This document shows positions 22,292 to 32,829 of a DNA stretch of 64,000 nucleotides, piece after piece (position 1 is the stretch's first letter; every line of letters begins with the position of its first letter). The stretch lies in assembly GCA_030734395.1 (NCBI GenBank), contig JAUZTG010000029.1:1674001-1738000 (forward strand), given 5' to 3'. The notes under the pieces were generated by a model. The model was given only the letters and a program-made list of their open reading frames with translations. It was not told the DNA's origin and made no database searches. Position numbers and translations under genes: made by a program. This DNA is from Sarocladium kiliense. Taxonomy: Eukaryota; Ascomycota; Sordariomycetes; Hypocreales; Sarocladiaceae.

Positions 22292-23242
22292 ATGACACAA
22301 GGCGCAGACATGGAAATGGCTGAGCGACCTGGGACAGCGACAACGAACACCCCGTCGACAGCCTGTTCAAGCCCTGTTTCGAGAACTACCGACCGCTCAG
22401 AAAACTCATTGAGAGATATCGGTGCGACAAAGCGATCCGGCATCCCGGCACTATGGCCAATGCTCTACGAGAAGACGGTGGAATGCGGCCAATTCATCCA
22501 TGAGCATCCGCTCAAAGCGCTGCTCACTATCCTCGGTCTGGCGAGCTTGATGGCCGCGGTTGTAGCTCTGGCTCCAGTCTTCCAAGGGCAGCATATATCA
22601 CAAGAAGGCCTTGCGTTGGCCAAGTGGACGGCCTGGAAGAAATTCAGGGACGAATGTCGAAGCACCAAGGTACGCGAGTCTTCGTGATGCTGAGATGACC
22701 TGAATTTCCAGTTCATAAGACACTGATAGGCAACATAGGAACATTTCCCGGTATCTCAGCACTGCGAGGAGGCTCTGCTCATGGATCTGCCGCCGCCACC
22801 TGATGTGGTCATACATACTGCGGCTATCAGGCGAGGTATATACGAGAGCGTGGACGTCAGGATTCCCACCTATGTTCACGTTGCACTGGGTGCCGGTGCA
22901 ATACTTGCGGCCAGCTTGTTCTTGATATTGCTTGTCCACAGAATCGATGCAGGACATCGAATGGCAGCCTCTCGGATCAGAGTCGATGAGATGAGGCATT
23001 GTCAATGTTGCTATCCTTCGAACGGAATGTTTGATGCCGCATCTTCTTGCGAAAACGGAGAAGCTCGATACGCGCAAGCCTCTGAAATGGCTTCAGGGCC
23101 AGACGTACCATGGCCAGACGTACCATGGCCAGACGTACCATGGCCAGACGTACCAGTGCCAAACGCACCAGGGCCACGGCTAGGTCACCAACTGAGATCC
23201 CACTCTGTATCCACGCCAGGCCAGGACGTTCATGCGGCCTGA
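22292..23242 (+). CDS. Orphan two-pass membrane protein with PDVPW repeats
   Basis: Two exons, 22292-22669 and 22739-23242, giving 293 residues. The intron (GTACGC...ATAG, 69 nt) is phase 0, and splicing at the first possible acceptor would give an immediate stop, so 22739 is the acceptor. The N-terminal 50 residues are Ser/Thr-rich. TM helix 1 is about 74-97 and TM helix 2 about 171-193. The loop between them contains AKWTAWKKFRDECRS, two further Cys-bearing motifs and a proline run (LPPPPDV). The C-terminal region is cytosolic or lumenal and carries three perfect Pro-Asp-Val-Pro-Trp repeats plus a fourth degenerate copy. I recognise the overall plan (helix, conserved WxxWKxFxxxC, proline run, helix) as a lineage-specific family common in Pezizomycotina, but no function is known to me. 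Confidence 0.68.
23099..23158 (+). repeat. 15-bp in-frame tandem repeat
   Basis: Unit CCAGACGTACCATGG occurs three times perfectly (23099-23143) and once with a changed end (23144-23158). Each unit encodes Pro-Asp-Val-Pro-Trp in the orphan membrane protein. The near-absence of synonymous differences suggests recent expansion. Confidence 0.9.
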
Positions 23243-23921
23243 CATCCCAGCTCGACCTGCAAGTCCTCCATACGGTAAAGCAAAGCGATAGGTATGATGG
23301 ATGAACAAGATTTCAGCACGCACGATTCTTAATCCCAAACTCCTCCAGTCATCAAGTGCGGTCGGCGTTGTTGCAATGGAGCCTGGGCCACGGCTTCAGC
23401 GGACTCTCGCATTGAGTCGCAACCCGACGGGCATCCATCGCTTCCTCGCTATCACTTGGCATCGTCGTTCCACGGGCGAAAGAGGATGAGGAGACAAGCG
23501 ACAGACTGGAAAGCAGACAACAGGCGAGGAAAGCGACTTAGCGGGAGATTCCGAGAACAGACATATTGGTATCGATTCAATCTCAAGTCCCTAAAAAAAA
23601 AAAATCCTTAACTTACTCCAAAACCTAGTTTCCCTTGTAACCATGAACCATGCTCTTGTCGCCTTGGTAATCCCGTTACCATTGTGCCATTTCCATATGA
23701 AGGTATCCTTTGTATTCCAGTTTCCTTGCCATGAGAAAGCCGCCGCCCGAGCAGCTTGAGATGTTGTCATCTGAGTTTTTTCCCTGTTTGTTTCTGTTCC
23801 GATCTTTGCGCCGTTGTTGAAGAGTTCCTTCGCTTGTTACACCGAAAATGTTTGTTTCGCTTTGAGGTTTACATAATGATGATGATGATGATGATGATGT
23901 TGGTTGCTGGCCGCGGTTCGT
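23243..23921. other. Convergent gap with A-run and GAT microsatellite
   Basis: Lies between the stop of the orphan membrane gene and the stop of the small Cys/His-rich gene on the other strand. It contains a run of 13 A near 23593-23605 and eight ATG/GAT units at 23876-23899. The microsatellite would be in the 3' UTR of the small gene. No gene is seen. Confidence 0.55.
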
Positions 23922-24422
23922 CTAGCCGATGAGGGAGGGAGGATGGGTGAGGGGTCGGCGGACGAGCTTGGCGCAGGGGTGGGTGCTTGGTTGGGAGCGT
24001 TCTCGACATGCGGCTAAAGAGGGTGTATGTTAGCCATGAGGGCGGGAGAGCCGGATGTGGGAGAGATTGCTGAGGGAATAGAGCCGTGAATGAGACTGTG
24101 AAACTGGATCATAGACATACCACAAATGTCGTCACCCCTAAAGTGAGTCAGTCAGTCAGTAAGCCAGACAAGAAGACAAGGATGAAGGAGGTGGAGGGTT
24201 TCGTACCAGTACTGTCGGCTGACGATCTTGGGAGGACATCGCCGTGCCGTCTTGATGTACTCGCTACACCAGGACTCAACGAGGTGGTAATGATGCTGAC
24301 AACTCAGCTCTTTCTGCGACAGCAAGTCAGTAACAGGGTCCCTGCAAACCTTTTCCCTTTCCTAGAAGCAGGGAATAGGATAGGATAGAATAGTCATTCC
24401 GTACGTAGATGTAATTGCACAT
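23922..24422 (-). CDS. Small Cys/His-rich protein with micro-exons
   Basis: Four exons: 24422-24405 (18 nt), 24313-24207 (107 nt), 24137-24121 (17 nt), 24013-23922 (92 nt). The product is 77 residues. All three introns have good signals: donors GTACGG, GTACGA and GTATGT; branch points TTACTGAC, a repeated CTGAC series, and GGCTAAC; acceptors GCAG and TTTAG (twice). Cysteines fall at 2, 11, 22, 32, 47 and 50, with His at 13, 14 and 16. The CAAC pair at 47-50 and the CQHHYH segment suggest a zinc-binding fold. The start MCNYIY and the WCSEYIKTARRCPP stretch look like a short Cys-rich family I associate with ascomycetes, with no known role. The end of exon 4 is least certain: another frame is also open there and would give a longer tail with a His run. 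Confidence 0.62.
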
Positions 24423-27400
24423 GGCTCACTCAACCCAGCAAACCTTCGCTGCAGATCTGAAGGCAAGCAGGCCAAGGGAACCCACGACAACAACAAAAGT
24501 TTAAAGACTCGACGAGGGGTGAAAAGGTTAAGAGAAGAGGAGCAGAAGGTTCAGTTGACGATCTGGGGTACATAACATAAATAAACAGGGTCTCCTCTGA
24601 GGGTCGAAGGCGAAGGCAGGATGACGGAGGGGGCCCTCAGGCCTTGTTAAATGTCCATCTCTGTCTCGTCGCCAGCCAGGTCCCCCTCTCTCCACAGACA
24701 GTCCACCCCCCAGTGCGAATGAATTGAGTGGTTGACTGGCCCTCCCGCTCAAACACGCCCTACCTAGACTACCTAGCTAGTTTGTCGAGCGAGACTTACC
24801 CACCGAAAGAGCAGAGAATGCCCAGCCCAGCCAGATATGACAAGCCCCGGGACCCAGTTAGAGGGAGACCCGAGCGTGTGGGCAAGCGCTGCTCCGCCGG
24901 AAGCCTTTGAGATGGGGACCTGGATGGGACCTGGATGGACAAGGGGGGGTACAATTCCGCACTCATGGCTTGGGGTGCACGCACACTCGGTGCTCGCTCA
25001 TCCACACCCACGTACACCCCCTGGACCTGGCTTCTCTCCGGTCTGTTCTCTTTGCAGGAGAGTTTCTGGCCTGTCGCTGGGCCGTCGGCAAACACACTTT
25101 GCTGGTTCATACACGACTCGACTCACCGCCGGCGGGCTTTGTTTCGTCACTCTCCCCTTCGTTAATCCCATACGTTAGACGAGGCAGGCAGGAAAGCGTC
25201 GGGAGTTGAGTACCCTTCCAGCACCTCGTACAAGCACCACTCCGTCTCCTCACACGGGAACTGACAGGTGGATGCGAGACAGACAAAGAGATGGAGTGTC
25301 CGTTTGTAAGACTAGCAACATAGTGCATGCTGCCTCCCGCGTCTGCAACCACTCTCTGTAAATGAAATCACACCATGTCCCGCCCTCCACCACCCACTGA
25401 CTCCCGCGCATGGGAAAGAAACCAGAGAGGAAGAGGAGGAGGAGAATGGGACCCGTTATCCGTCATGCGGCAGCGCGCTGGAAGGGCGGATTGGCGCGGC
25501 GGGCCGCTGCAGGTTTGGCTTGGACGAGAAGAGTCTCGCGTCGACACTAGTTTCTGGTAGGCTTTAATTATCACGGACAGATTCGCATCAAGAGCGAAAC
25601 TTTGTGTCAACCTCCGCTGAGTAAGGCAGATACTCCCCCCCCCCCCCTCCCTCTTCCTCTCTCTGACATGAACAGCTCTGCGTGATATAAGTTGATAATG
25701 AGGTGACCCTCCCTGGTCCCAAGTCGAATCCTGGGAAAGACACGGTATCAGTGAAACTCCGTTGTTCATGCCCCCCACGATCGGGGACTGACGAGGGATG
25801 TTGCGTCAGGGAGATCCATGTGACGCTGACTGGGCGACAGGGCTTTGCACGTGGCGTATTATGCTTGCACCGCACCTACTGTAGCTGAGCAGCGCATGAG
25901 TGAGAGCCGTTTCCTTTCTCCGTCCCGTCATTCTCGATGCTTGTTTGCCGAGCTCCCCTGTCAGTCTCCCAGCAAAAGCCGCCAGTCAGTCAGCCGGCTT
26001 TTGACTCGGCAGCGATTGCTAGCGATCCTAACTCTCGCGAATACCTGCACGTTGAGTTGTAAGACCAACCAACCAGCCAGCCAGCCAGCCAACAATTCTC
26101 TCATCTATCCAAAGTCTGGTACGCGACACAGCAGATGTGCAGGGCTTATCACAGTCTCTGTTACTCACAATCTCTACCATTCCGCCCCTCCCTCTGTCTC
26201 CCGTATCTGTATGCCTGTCTTGGCGCCATTCATCCCGCGTTGTTGCAGCATGCGACTGCAGGCGACCTGCCCTATTCAGTGACCGGTCAAGAATCCATCA
26301 GCCAGGGAGGGTATCGGCTGTCGGAGAAAATAGGGTGTGAGTGAGTGCGTTTCCACAGTCTGGTCCTGGTCTCCCTGGTGGTTTGTTGCCCTTCCTCCAC
26401 CTCCACCTTGTCGGCGACTGCGGAGCAATTACGAGTACTAGGAGAACCTTTGGTCAGTCAAGCTCTGGTCTGACACTGTCTCCGGTCCAGAAGAGAGACC
26501 AGGGCATCAGGGGGACCCTCCCAGACGAAGGCCAAGCCCTTCCCAAGCCAATCACGTCCCTTATGAGGCTCCCACGACGCGGACTCGGGTTCGGAGATCC
26601 CTGGGCCCCTTGTGCAGGATTTGTTCTTGTCGGGCTTTCTTTTGCTCTACGCATCTCGGCCAGTCGCCCTTTCTGACCGAGAGAAGCTTGGAATTCCGTG
26701 CCAAAAGCGGGGGCTCTCCGCGTTTACTGGCTGGTGGGTGCAGAAACAGGAGAGGATGCAGTGGATGGCCCTCGCCCAGAAACCTGGAAGCCTGCCCTTC
26801 CATCACATCACGCGTTCATCTCGGAGGATGATGTAACCCAGGCGGCCAGGTATCCTATCCTATCCTATCCTACCCTATCCTAACCCATCATGCCTTTGCT
26901 CGTAACCGTAACACCATCCATCCTAGTCTCTCGTGCAAATCGTATTCGCAAGCTAGACTTGTTCAATCAGCGCCCTGCTGCCTCCTGTACTGTACTATGC
27001 TCAGCGGCCCCCTGCCTCCTCTACAGTACATACACAGGCTTGCTTAATTGAGTCAACAAAGTTGGATGCGACGACCCGAATGCTGTGATGCGATTCATGC
27101 ACGTAGCAGATCAAAGCAGACGGGTCCTAAACGAGACACAAACCCCCATCCAGCGTCGAATGCCACGCGTGCGACAGACGCTCACACGCATGACTCCGAC
27201 TTGAGCCTGAGTTCGGGGGCGGCCGCTGGTCCAGGCGCGGCTAAGACGCCATTTGTCTCGGTGAGGCATCCCACGTCCCAGTCAGGACAAGAGCCCAACC
27301 CAATATACCCGCATTTCAAGCGCTGAAGGGCCCTCTCTCTCTTCCTTTCGGCTCGATGACTCGGGAACCCTGATCTCCCTCGACCCGTTCCTGACTCGCG

Positions 27401-28564
27401 TGTGTGCACCACTGCAGCGGGATGTCAGCGGGCAGAATCGTGAATCAGCCATAAGCACCACCCCCGGACGCGCAGGGCGATCAAAGTGACAGGTCGAATT
27501 GCCCGGCCCGCTTCTCAGCTATGTCATCCGTAGACATGGCCTGTTTATTTTAATTTTGGCTCATGGTTTATGATCGCTTCTGACAACTCATGTCCGCAAT
27601 TCCAGTTCGATTGGACTTTGGGCTTGAGATCTGATAGCGGCCCAAGGGGTCCATCCGTCCCTGGGCATCCCTTGTCTCCAGTTTGCTGAATGCTGATCAA
27701 TTGTTCTGGACCCTTTTGCCCTAACTTTTTGCTCAGCTCAGCTCAGCTTTTTTGCGATGCTGGGCCCTCCTCCACTGTGGCAGAAGCCCTGGAACTCACG
27801 CCGAGGTTCCGGGCTGTCACTTGCATGCATGTAGGATTGACACAGTCCATGACGAACTGTCTTTGGTGGGAACCTCTATCATCATCACCTGACGCCAGCT
27901 CTGCATCTTCACGTCCCCCAATTGACGAAGGCGGCGCCCGTTGTTTACTTTACCCCTTGCTGCTGCCGTCTCGGCAGTTGCAGATCACAGCGGTCATGTG
28001 TCCACTCCCTTTCGGCGCTTGGACAAGACGATGCTCTCATTCCGCGTCGTGCTACCTGCGGTACGACGGCAACTAAGGGGTAGGGCGGCAAGCTAACGTC
28101 GAATCATAAGGAAGAGCAGGCTAGAATTAGAGATGGAACTCGGGCTGCGCGGACTGGAGTTTCGCTCGCTGCCTAGGTACTAGTACCACTCGTCCTCATT
28201 AGTGCGGCCTGCACAACAGTAGTAACTGGATGCGGATAACAGCTCGTGAATTGGAAGTATCGTGAATCTCATGAGCTGAGGTATGGTCGCCGATCACACT
28301 ATGAACACAAAAGAGGGTCCTGTTTGCCAGCTCGTGTGTGCACGATATTGTCTCACAACATCCACGCCCTTGGTGTTGGTCGACGTGTATTGTTGTTGGT
28401 CCAATGCCTGCCTCGGCTTCTTTTTCTCTTTCTCTCTCTCTCGAGATCCAGAGACCGGGATCCCATATCACAGATCTCCCACTAGACCGTTCATCTGTCA
28501 CAACACCCCTTACAACAGTTGCCTGTTGGTGGCGTTCAGCAGACACGCGGCTAACAACTTTCTC
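24423..28564. other. 4.1 kb gene-poor region
   Basis: No gene could be supported on either strand. The stretch has many short low-complexity tracts: C12 near 25637, CCAG/CCAAC repeats near 26070-26090, TATCC repeats at 26851-26880, and CTGACT-type repeats. Translations of the many ORFs are Arg/Pro/Ser-biased. It lies upstream of the small Cys/His-rich gene and downstream of the terpene-cyclase-like gene. It may hold long leaders, non-coding RNA, or decayed sequence; the bases do not show which. Confidence 0.5.
26851..26880. repeat. TATCC pentanucleotide repeat
   Basis: Six consecutive five-base units, five of them TATCC and one TACCC, followed by TAACCC. The last six bases resemble one fungal telomere unit, but a single copy carries no weight. 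Confidence 0.8.
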
Positions 28565-29722
28565 CTAGGCGCGCTTCTTGGCTTGCGCCTCGGGCGACCA
28601 GCCGGCGACCAAGGTTCCATCGTCAAGCATGACTTCGGTCTTGCGCACAGCAGCGAGTGCAAAAGGGTAAACAAGATCGCAAATCACTATCCCAACCATC
28701 ATAATGACAGCGAAGGGGTCGGTGATGAACCCAGTCGCCTCTGGCCACCACCACCACAGGAATGTGCAGGCAACTGGGATGCCGAGGAGTGAGCCCACGA
28801 AGCGGCAAGCCCTGCGATCATCAGCATTCGCGTCAATAAATGAACAAACGTCAAGGCAAATCAGCAATGTCACATGAGGAGGATCCATGCGGGTGCGAGA
28901 CCAGGACTCGTGTGATTATGACTGTCATGACCGTGTGATACCAACCTGCCGGGTCCATTCTGGAACATTGTCGTTGCGTATCACACAATTATCGCCGTCA
29001 TGGGCATCAATCACGCCTCAGTCTCTCTGAAAGAATCGAGATGCACGGTGTGGAGAGAAGAGACAACAAGAAGACGATGCAGACACACCCCTTGTCGAGG
29101 GCTACGTCTCAACAGCTGAAGGAAAGGCGTCAGACACTCACCATATCGCATAGCTGTGACCACCAGAATGCCCTCGCTGCAGCACCATAGCCACAAACCC
29201 AACACTCCCCCCAAGCTGAATAGGCGTCGCCGTCCAGAACGAAAGCTCCGTCGTATCGCGTTGGCTCCGGTCCTTCCACCCCTTACCCATCTTATCCCCA
29301 TATCCTGTCCCAGGCGACTCAAGCCACCACACCGAATACCACCCAAACGCGGCCAATCCGAACAAGAAGCTCGCAGCCAATATTGCGTTGGCATGCCGTT
29401 TCACCAGCGGTTGGCTTTCAAACGACTTGGGGATTGTGCGTAGGGTAGACCAGACCAAAGGGATATCAACGATGAACCAGCATGCGAAGCCGAATCGGTC
29501 AAGGGGGCCGTCAGCGACGTAGAAGGCGAAGACGGCCTCCCATGCGAGGTTTAACCCGAGCATCATGAGCGGCGTCGAGGTCGCGTTGGTAGCTAGAGAG
29601 CGTTGCGCCATGAGGACGTAAGCAATGAGCCAGAGCCCAACGCTGGCGCACATGATGCCCGCGAAGGTCGGCATGACCCAGTCTGGGGTGCCTGGCGGAG
29701 GTCGATCATGGTAGTAGCCCAT
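28565..29722 (-). CDS. PaxB-like integral membrane terpene cyclase family protein
   Basis: Two exons, 29722-29142 and 28811-28565, giving 275 residues. The join puts TG plus G to make Trp (YAIW then ACRFVGS) and keeps the protein continuous with the family pattern. Seven hydrophobic segments are visible. Diagnostic parts are MMLGLNLAWEAVFAFYV (first acidic pocket residue), WFIVDIPLVWSTL (second acidic residue), and the late FLWWWWPEATGF and VYPFALAAVRKTEV segments. Members of this family, including those of indole-diterpene and meroterpenoid pathways, protonate an epoxide or olefin to cyclise prenyl chains in the endomembrane. Others have unknown roles, and no prenyltransferase or epoxidase gene lies in the window. 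The intron is 330 nt, about five times longer than its neighbours. A longer N-terminal reading frame exists upstream of 29722 but does not look like the family. Confidence 0.8.
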
Positions 29723-30505
29723 TGTCGCGCAATTGCGGCTGCTAAGGTATTTTTGAGAATGGTGAAGCGGCCTGACCCGTGCAGTCAATGAGTTGTCAGT
29801 TGTTGGTCGGAGAAGTGAGATTGTTGTGTCAGCAGGGGACTCCGGATACGGTTCATCATCTACTCCCCGTACGGCCTTGCTTATGATCACAAGGGTGCCA
29901 AGCTGCGACGCGCAGTCTGACATGACTATACTGAAGAGTAGCAACCTTTTGGTGATTACGAAACTTCGACTACGTGCTATATACTTTGCTGATTTCTTTC
30001 GTTCGACATCTGAAGCTCTTTTGCCCCGAGCTTGACCTACAAATACGACCAGCATGAATCCAATTCGGGAAAAGCTGCCTTCACTGAAGCTCTAGGGATA
30101 CTGGAGATACACTTGCGTAGCTAGTTTCAAAACATATATCTGCAGAAGTCGCACGAGGCTCAGCATGAAACTTGGAATCAGCCAGGCTAAAGAGACCCTT
30201 CAGCGCGACACATACCTTCATCTTGAGACGCGTGTCCAATAATGCTGAGTCACATATCATGTAGCACATGCAAATGCAGATAGAGTCCAGCAGTAAATAG
30301 CATTAAATAGTCCTTCTCTATCCGCTCTGAGGCAGACGGGATAGGCGGGTGTGGATGAATGAGCAACTCTGGGACCAGTCTCACGATGGCCAGCCAAAGC
30401 CATCGCGAAGTAGAGAACTCTCATAGTGAGCTGGATCGCAAGTCGCCCTGATATATTCATCGTAATCATCACTCATGGTCTAGCTTTGAAGATGTCGCTA
30501 CAGCA
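29723..30505. other. Upstream region of terpene-cyclase-like gene
   Basis: Contains the promoter of the minus-strand cyclase-like gene and the 3' UTR of the Zn2Cys6 regulator. ORFs on both strands have no recognisable features. Confidence 0.5.
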
Positions 30506-32466
30506 TCATGCAACAATGGGCTGTGATACAGAGTCAGTCCATAGCTTGACCGCCTCAGCCTCCAGCTGAAGATACTTCGGCCAAACCATCGAAACCAAAG
30601 CTTCTCTCGCATCCTGCCACGCTGTAACCCCAGTAGCAAAGCTCCATTCCTGGATACACTGGCGTATCTGTGTCTCCAGGATAACGACCCCTGGCGTGCG
30701 ATCCTCCGTACCCTCAACGGACAGCGACAGCCCAATCACAAAAGCCTTCCAGAACCACAGTCGTTGATGAGCAGAGTTCCATTGTGGCATAGCTTTTCTG
30801 GTCTCAAGAAGATCGTGCAGGACTGTGCGGCACAGGTACGGCGTCAGTCTCAAGCCTCGGATGATCTCTGGTTGCCATAGTGAAAGAACGATGCCGAAAT
30901 ACAAAGATCCTGACGTAGCAATGGAAGTCCAGGAGGATGGCAAGGCTAGCCTTTTGGAGTTTGGCTCTTCCACGTCCCAGTTCTTCGTGAGGGAGGTCAA
31001 GTGCGCCTCCACGATAGCGAACCATGCAATGACCGTAGTCCCTCGATTCCAGAACTCTCTTCCCTTGGTCTTAGGCGCCCGGATCCTCGCCTCTGCCTGT
31101 TCAGTGACTATTGCCATTGGGTCCAGAATGCTTCTTGCATCCACCGGAGCCGGTCTGTCGTTTCTGGGGCTGATGAAGAAGAATGGAATCAGGAGAAGCA
31201 CGCGCAAACGGTTCTTCAGGCCATCTAGCTCTTCGCGATGGCCCTGCTTGATGGCTTCGTAGGTCTCTACCTTCAAGGACGATGAGGATAGATGTGCCTG
31301 GGAGTCTGTTACCCGTGCCTGAAGGCCTTGCATGTACATGATCGAGCTGTTTGGTGAACAACGTTAGACTCGGCAAATGATAAAGATATGTGCAGGGGCT
31401 TTTGCGGCCACTTACATAATGATGTACCGATTCATCAATTCCTCTTCAAAGCTTTTGGGTGCTCTATAGCCGAGACCGAGGTGCTCAACCAAGCTCATGA
31501 GCCCCTTCTGGTGTGTCTGAGCTTCCGTAAGGTTACCCAAAGATACCTGCCGGCGTCGTCAACAGAGTCGTCCAGCAGAAATAAAGTCCAGTTCTCATAC
31601 ATCAACAATGCAATGCGTCGCTATCGACCGCACCGCCTTCAGCGCACTCTCCTTCCTACCGTCACATTCTATCCAGCTCCTGACTCTCTGCAGGCTTCCG
31701 ACCTTATGCGCCTGGAAAGTCGACTGGTATCCTTGCAAGTTGCCAATATTCCATGTATAATGCCAGGTCGCTATCATGAGAACGTTGCGTAGAACATCTG
31801 CATCTTGGCTAGCAGTTGCAATTCTGGCGCACAGGTGGTCAGCGTTTTTTTTCTGGGATCATACCCCGTGCCAGGCATCTCGGGACAGGCAACGTACAGG
31901 CTGCGTGCCGAGAATGGGGGTGAAGAAAAGTAGACATCATTGACCGTGTAGTCTGAAGTACAGACTCTTGTTAGCAATCGTTTCCGGGATTTGGCTGGAC
32001 AGGCAACTTGCAGTAGTGGAAGAGCGCTTGTGACTTGAGCGGCATATCAAGAGCGAGAGAGTTGAAAGGGTCTAAGGGTCTGCCAGGAGCCGATGGGAGA
32101 GGCATCAAAGGAGCTAAGGCTGGCAATGGTCCATCGGGAACAGACAGGACATGCCAAGGCATCTGTTGTCCCGGCAGAGCCTGGCCTCTCTCAGCTTCTC
32201 GCCGCTCCCTCAACGGGAGAGCTGGAGGGTAGACGCACACCCGCCCGGTCAACACACAGTTGCCGCTGGTTACAGAAATCGTTAGCCGAATGCGATCCGT
32301 GCAGGCAGGTCATCGGCTGCAGGCTATCGACATACCATGTCGGTCGGTCCTCATCGCACTTACGGCGCCTTTGCTTGCAGGCGGCACACCCTGTCCTGCT
32401 GCGACTAACAGTCTTCCCAGCTTCCTTATTGCCAGAAGCACCTCCTGCACGTGGCTTGCGGGCCAT
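30506..32466 (-). CDS. Zn2Cys6 transcription factor with fungal-specific regulatory domain
   Basis: Six exons: 32466-32336, 32265-32012, 31952-31865, 31823-31601, 31546-31416, 31346-30506, giving 555 residues. The binuclear zinc cluster is C27-x2-C30-x6-C37-x6-C44-x2-C47-x6-C54; its fourth to sixth cysteines appear only after removing intron 1. A Pro/Leu-rich linker leads to the regulatory region from about residue 110 (LDMPLKSQALFHYYYT) through WHYTWNIGNLQGYQ and the long helical C-terminal part. Intron 2 (32011-31953) is best read as GC-AG, with donor GCAAGT and branch TGCTAAC. Intron 3 is only 41 nt. The start is the ATG at 32466; upstream in-frame codons are non-ATG. Such factors usually bind CGG-based sites and often control a neighbouring pathway. 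The PaxB-like and SDR genes on either side are the obvious candidates, by inference only. Confidence 0.82.
31953..32011 (-). other. Probable GC-AG intron
   Basis: Second intron of the Zn2Cys6 gene, 59 nt. Donor GCAAGT matches the extended consensus of the rare GC class, the branch is TGCTAACA, and the acceptor is TTCAG. Every nearby GT donor tried gives a stop or the wrong frame, whereas this join yields HYYYTVNDVYF with correct phase. Confidence 0.65.
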
Positions 32467-32829
32467 GGGCGCCACGTTTATCTATTCTCCGAAAAAGTCA
32501 CGTCTTTGATGCGGCTCGTCAAGAGGGTCCTAGTCGTCCCAAAAAGTCTCCAAACAGGGCCGCGATGCGGATAGAGAGACAAGGAGAGTTGAAACGAGGG
32601 TCTGGCCTGTCAGCATTTATGCAGGCACTAGAGCTATTTTGGTCGAATACCCTCGAGTGCCTGTGCCGCACGGATTACTATAATAAGTGCTGAATCTATT
32701 TTCATGGGTTTGGGGGCTGAGCGAGCCGTAATTTGCGTTGTCGTAACGCAACTAGTATACGCGGCTAAACACGACGATGACAGGACTATCTCTGTATAAT
32801 GTGGTGACCTGGCTTTGACTTCGCCATCC
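32467..32829. other. Upstream region of Zn2Cys6 gene
   Basis: 363 bases that hold the promoter of the regulator and the 3' UTR of the SDR gene, both on the minus strand. No gene is seen. Confidence 0.5.

Noticed and set aside
26851..26886. TATCC repeats ending in TAACCC, considered as internal telomere sequence
   Set aside because: Only one TAACCC unit; the rest is a simple pentanucleotide repeat.
29723..30055. In-frame N-terminal extension of the PaxB-like protein by 111 codons
   Set aside because: The extension begins at a non-ATG-favoured site and is unlike the family, whereas the ATG at 29722 gives the usual N-terminus.
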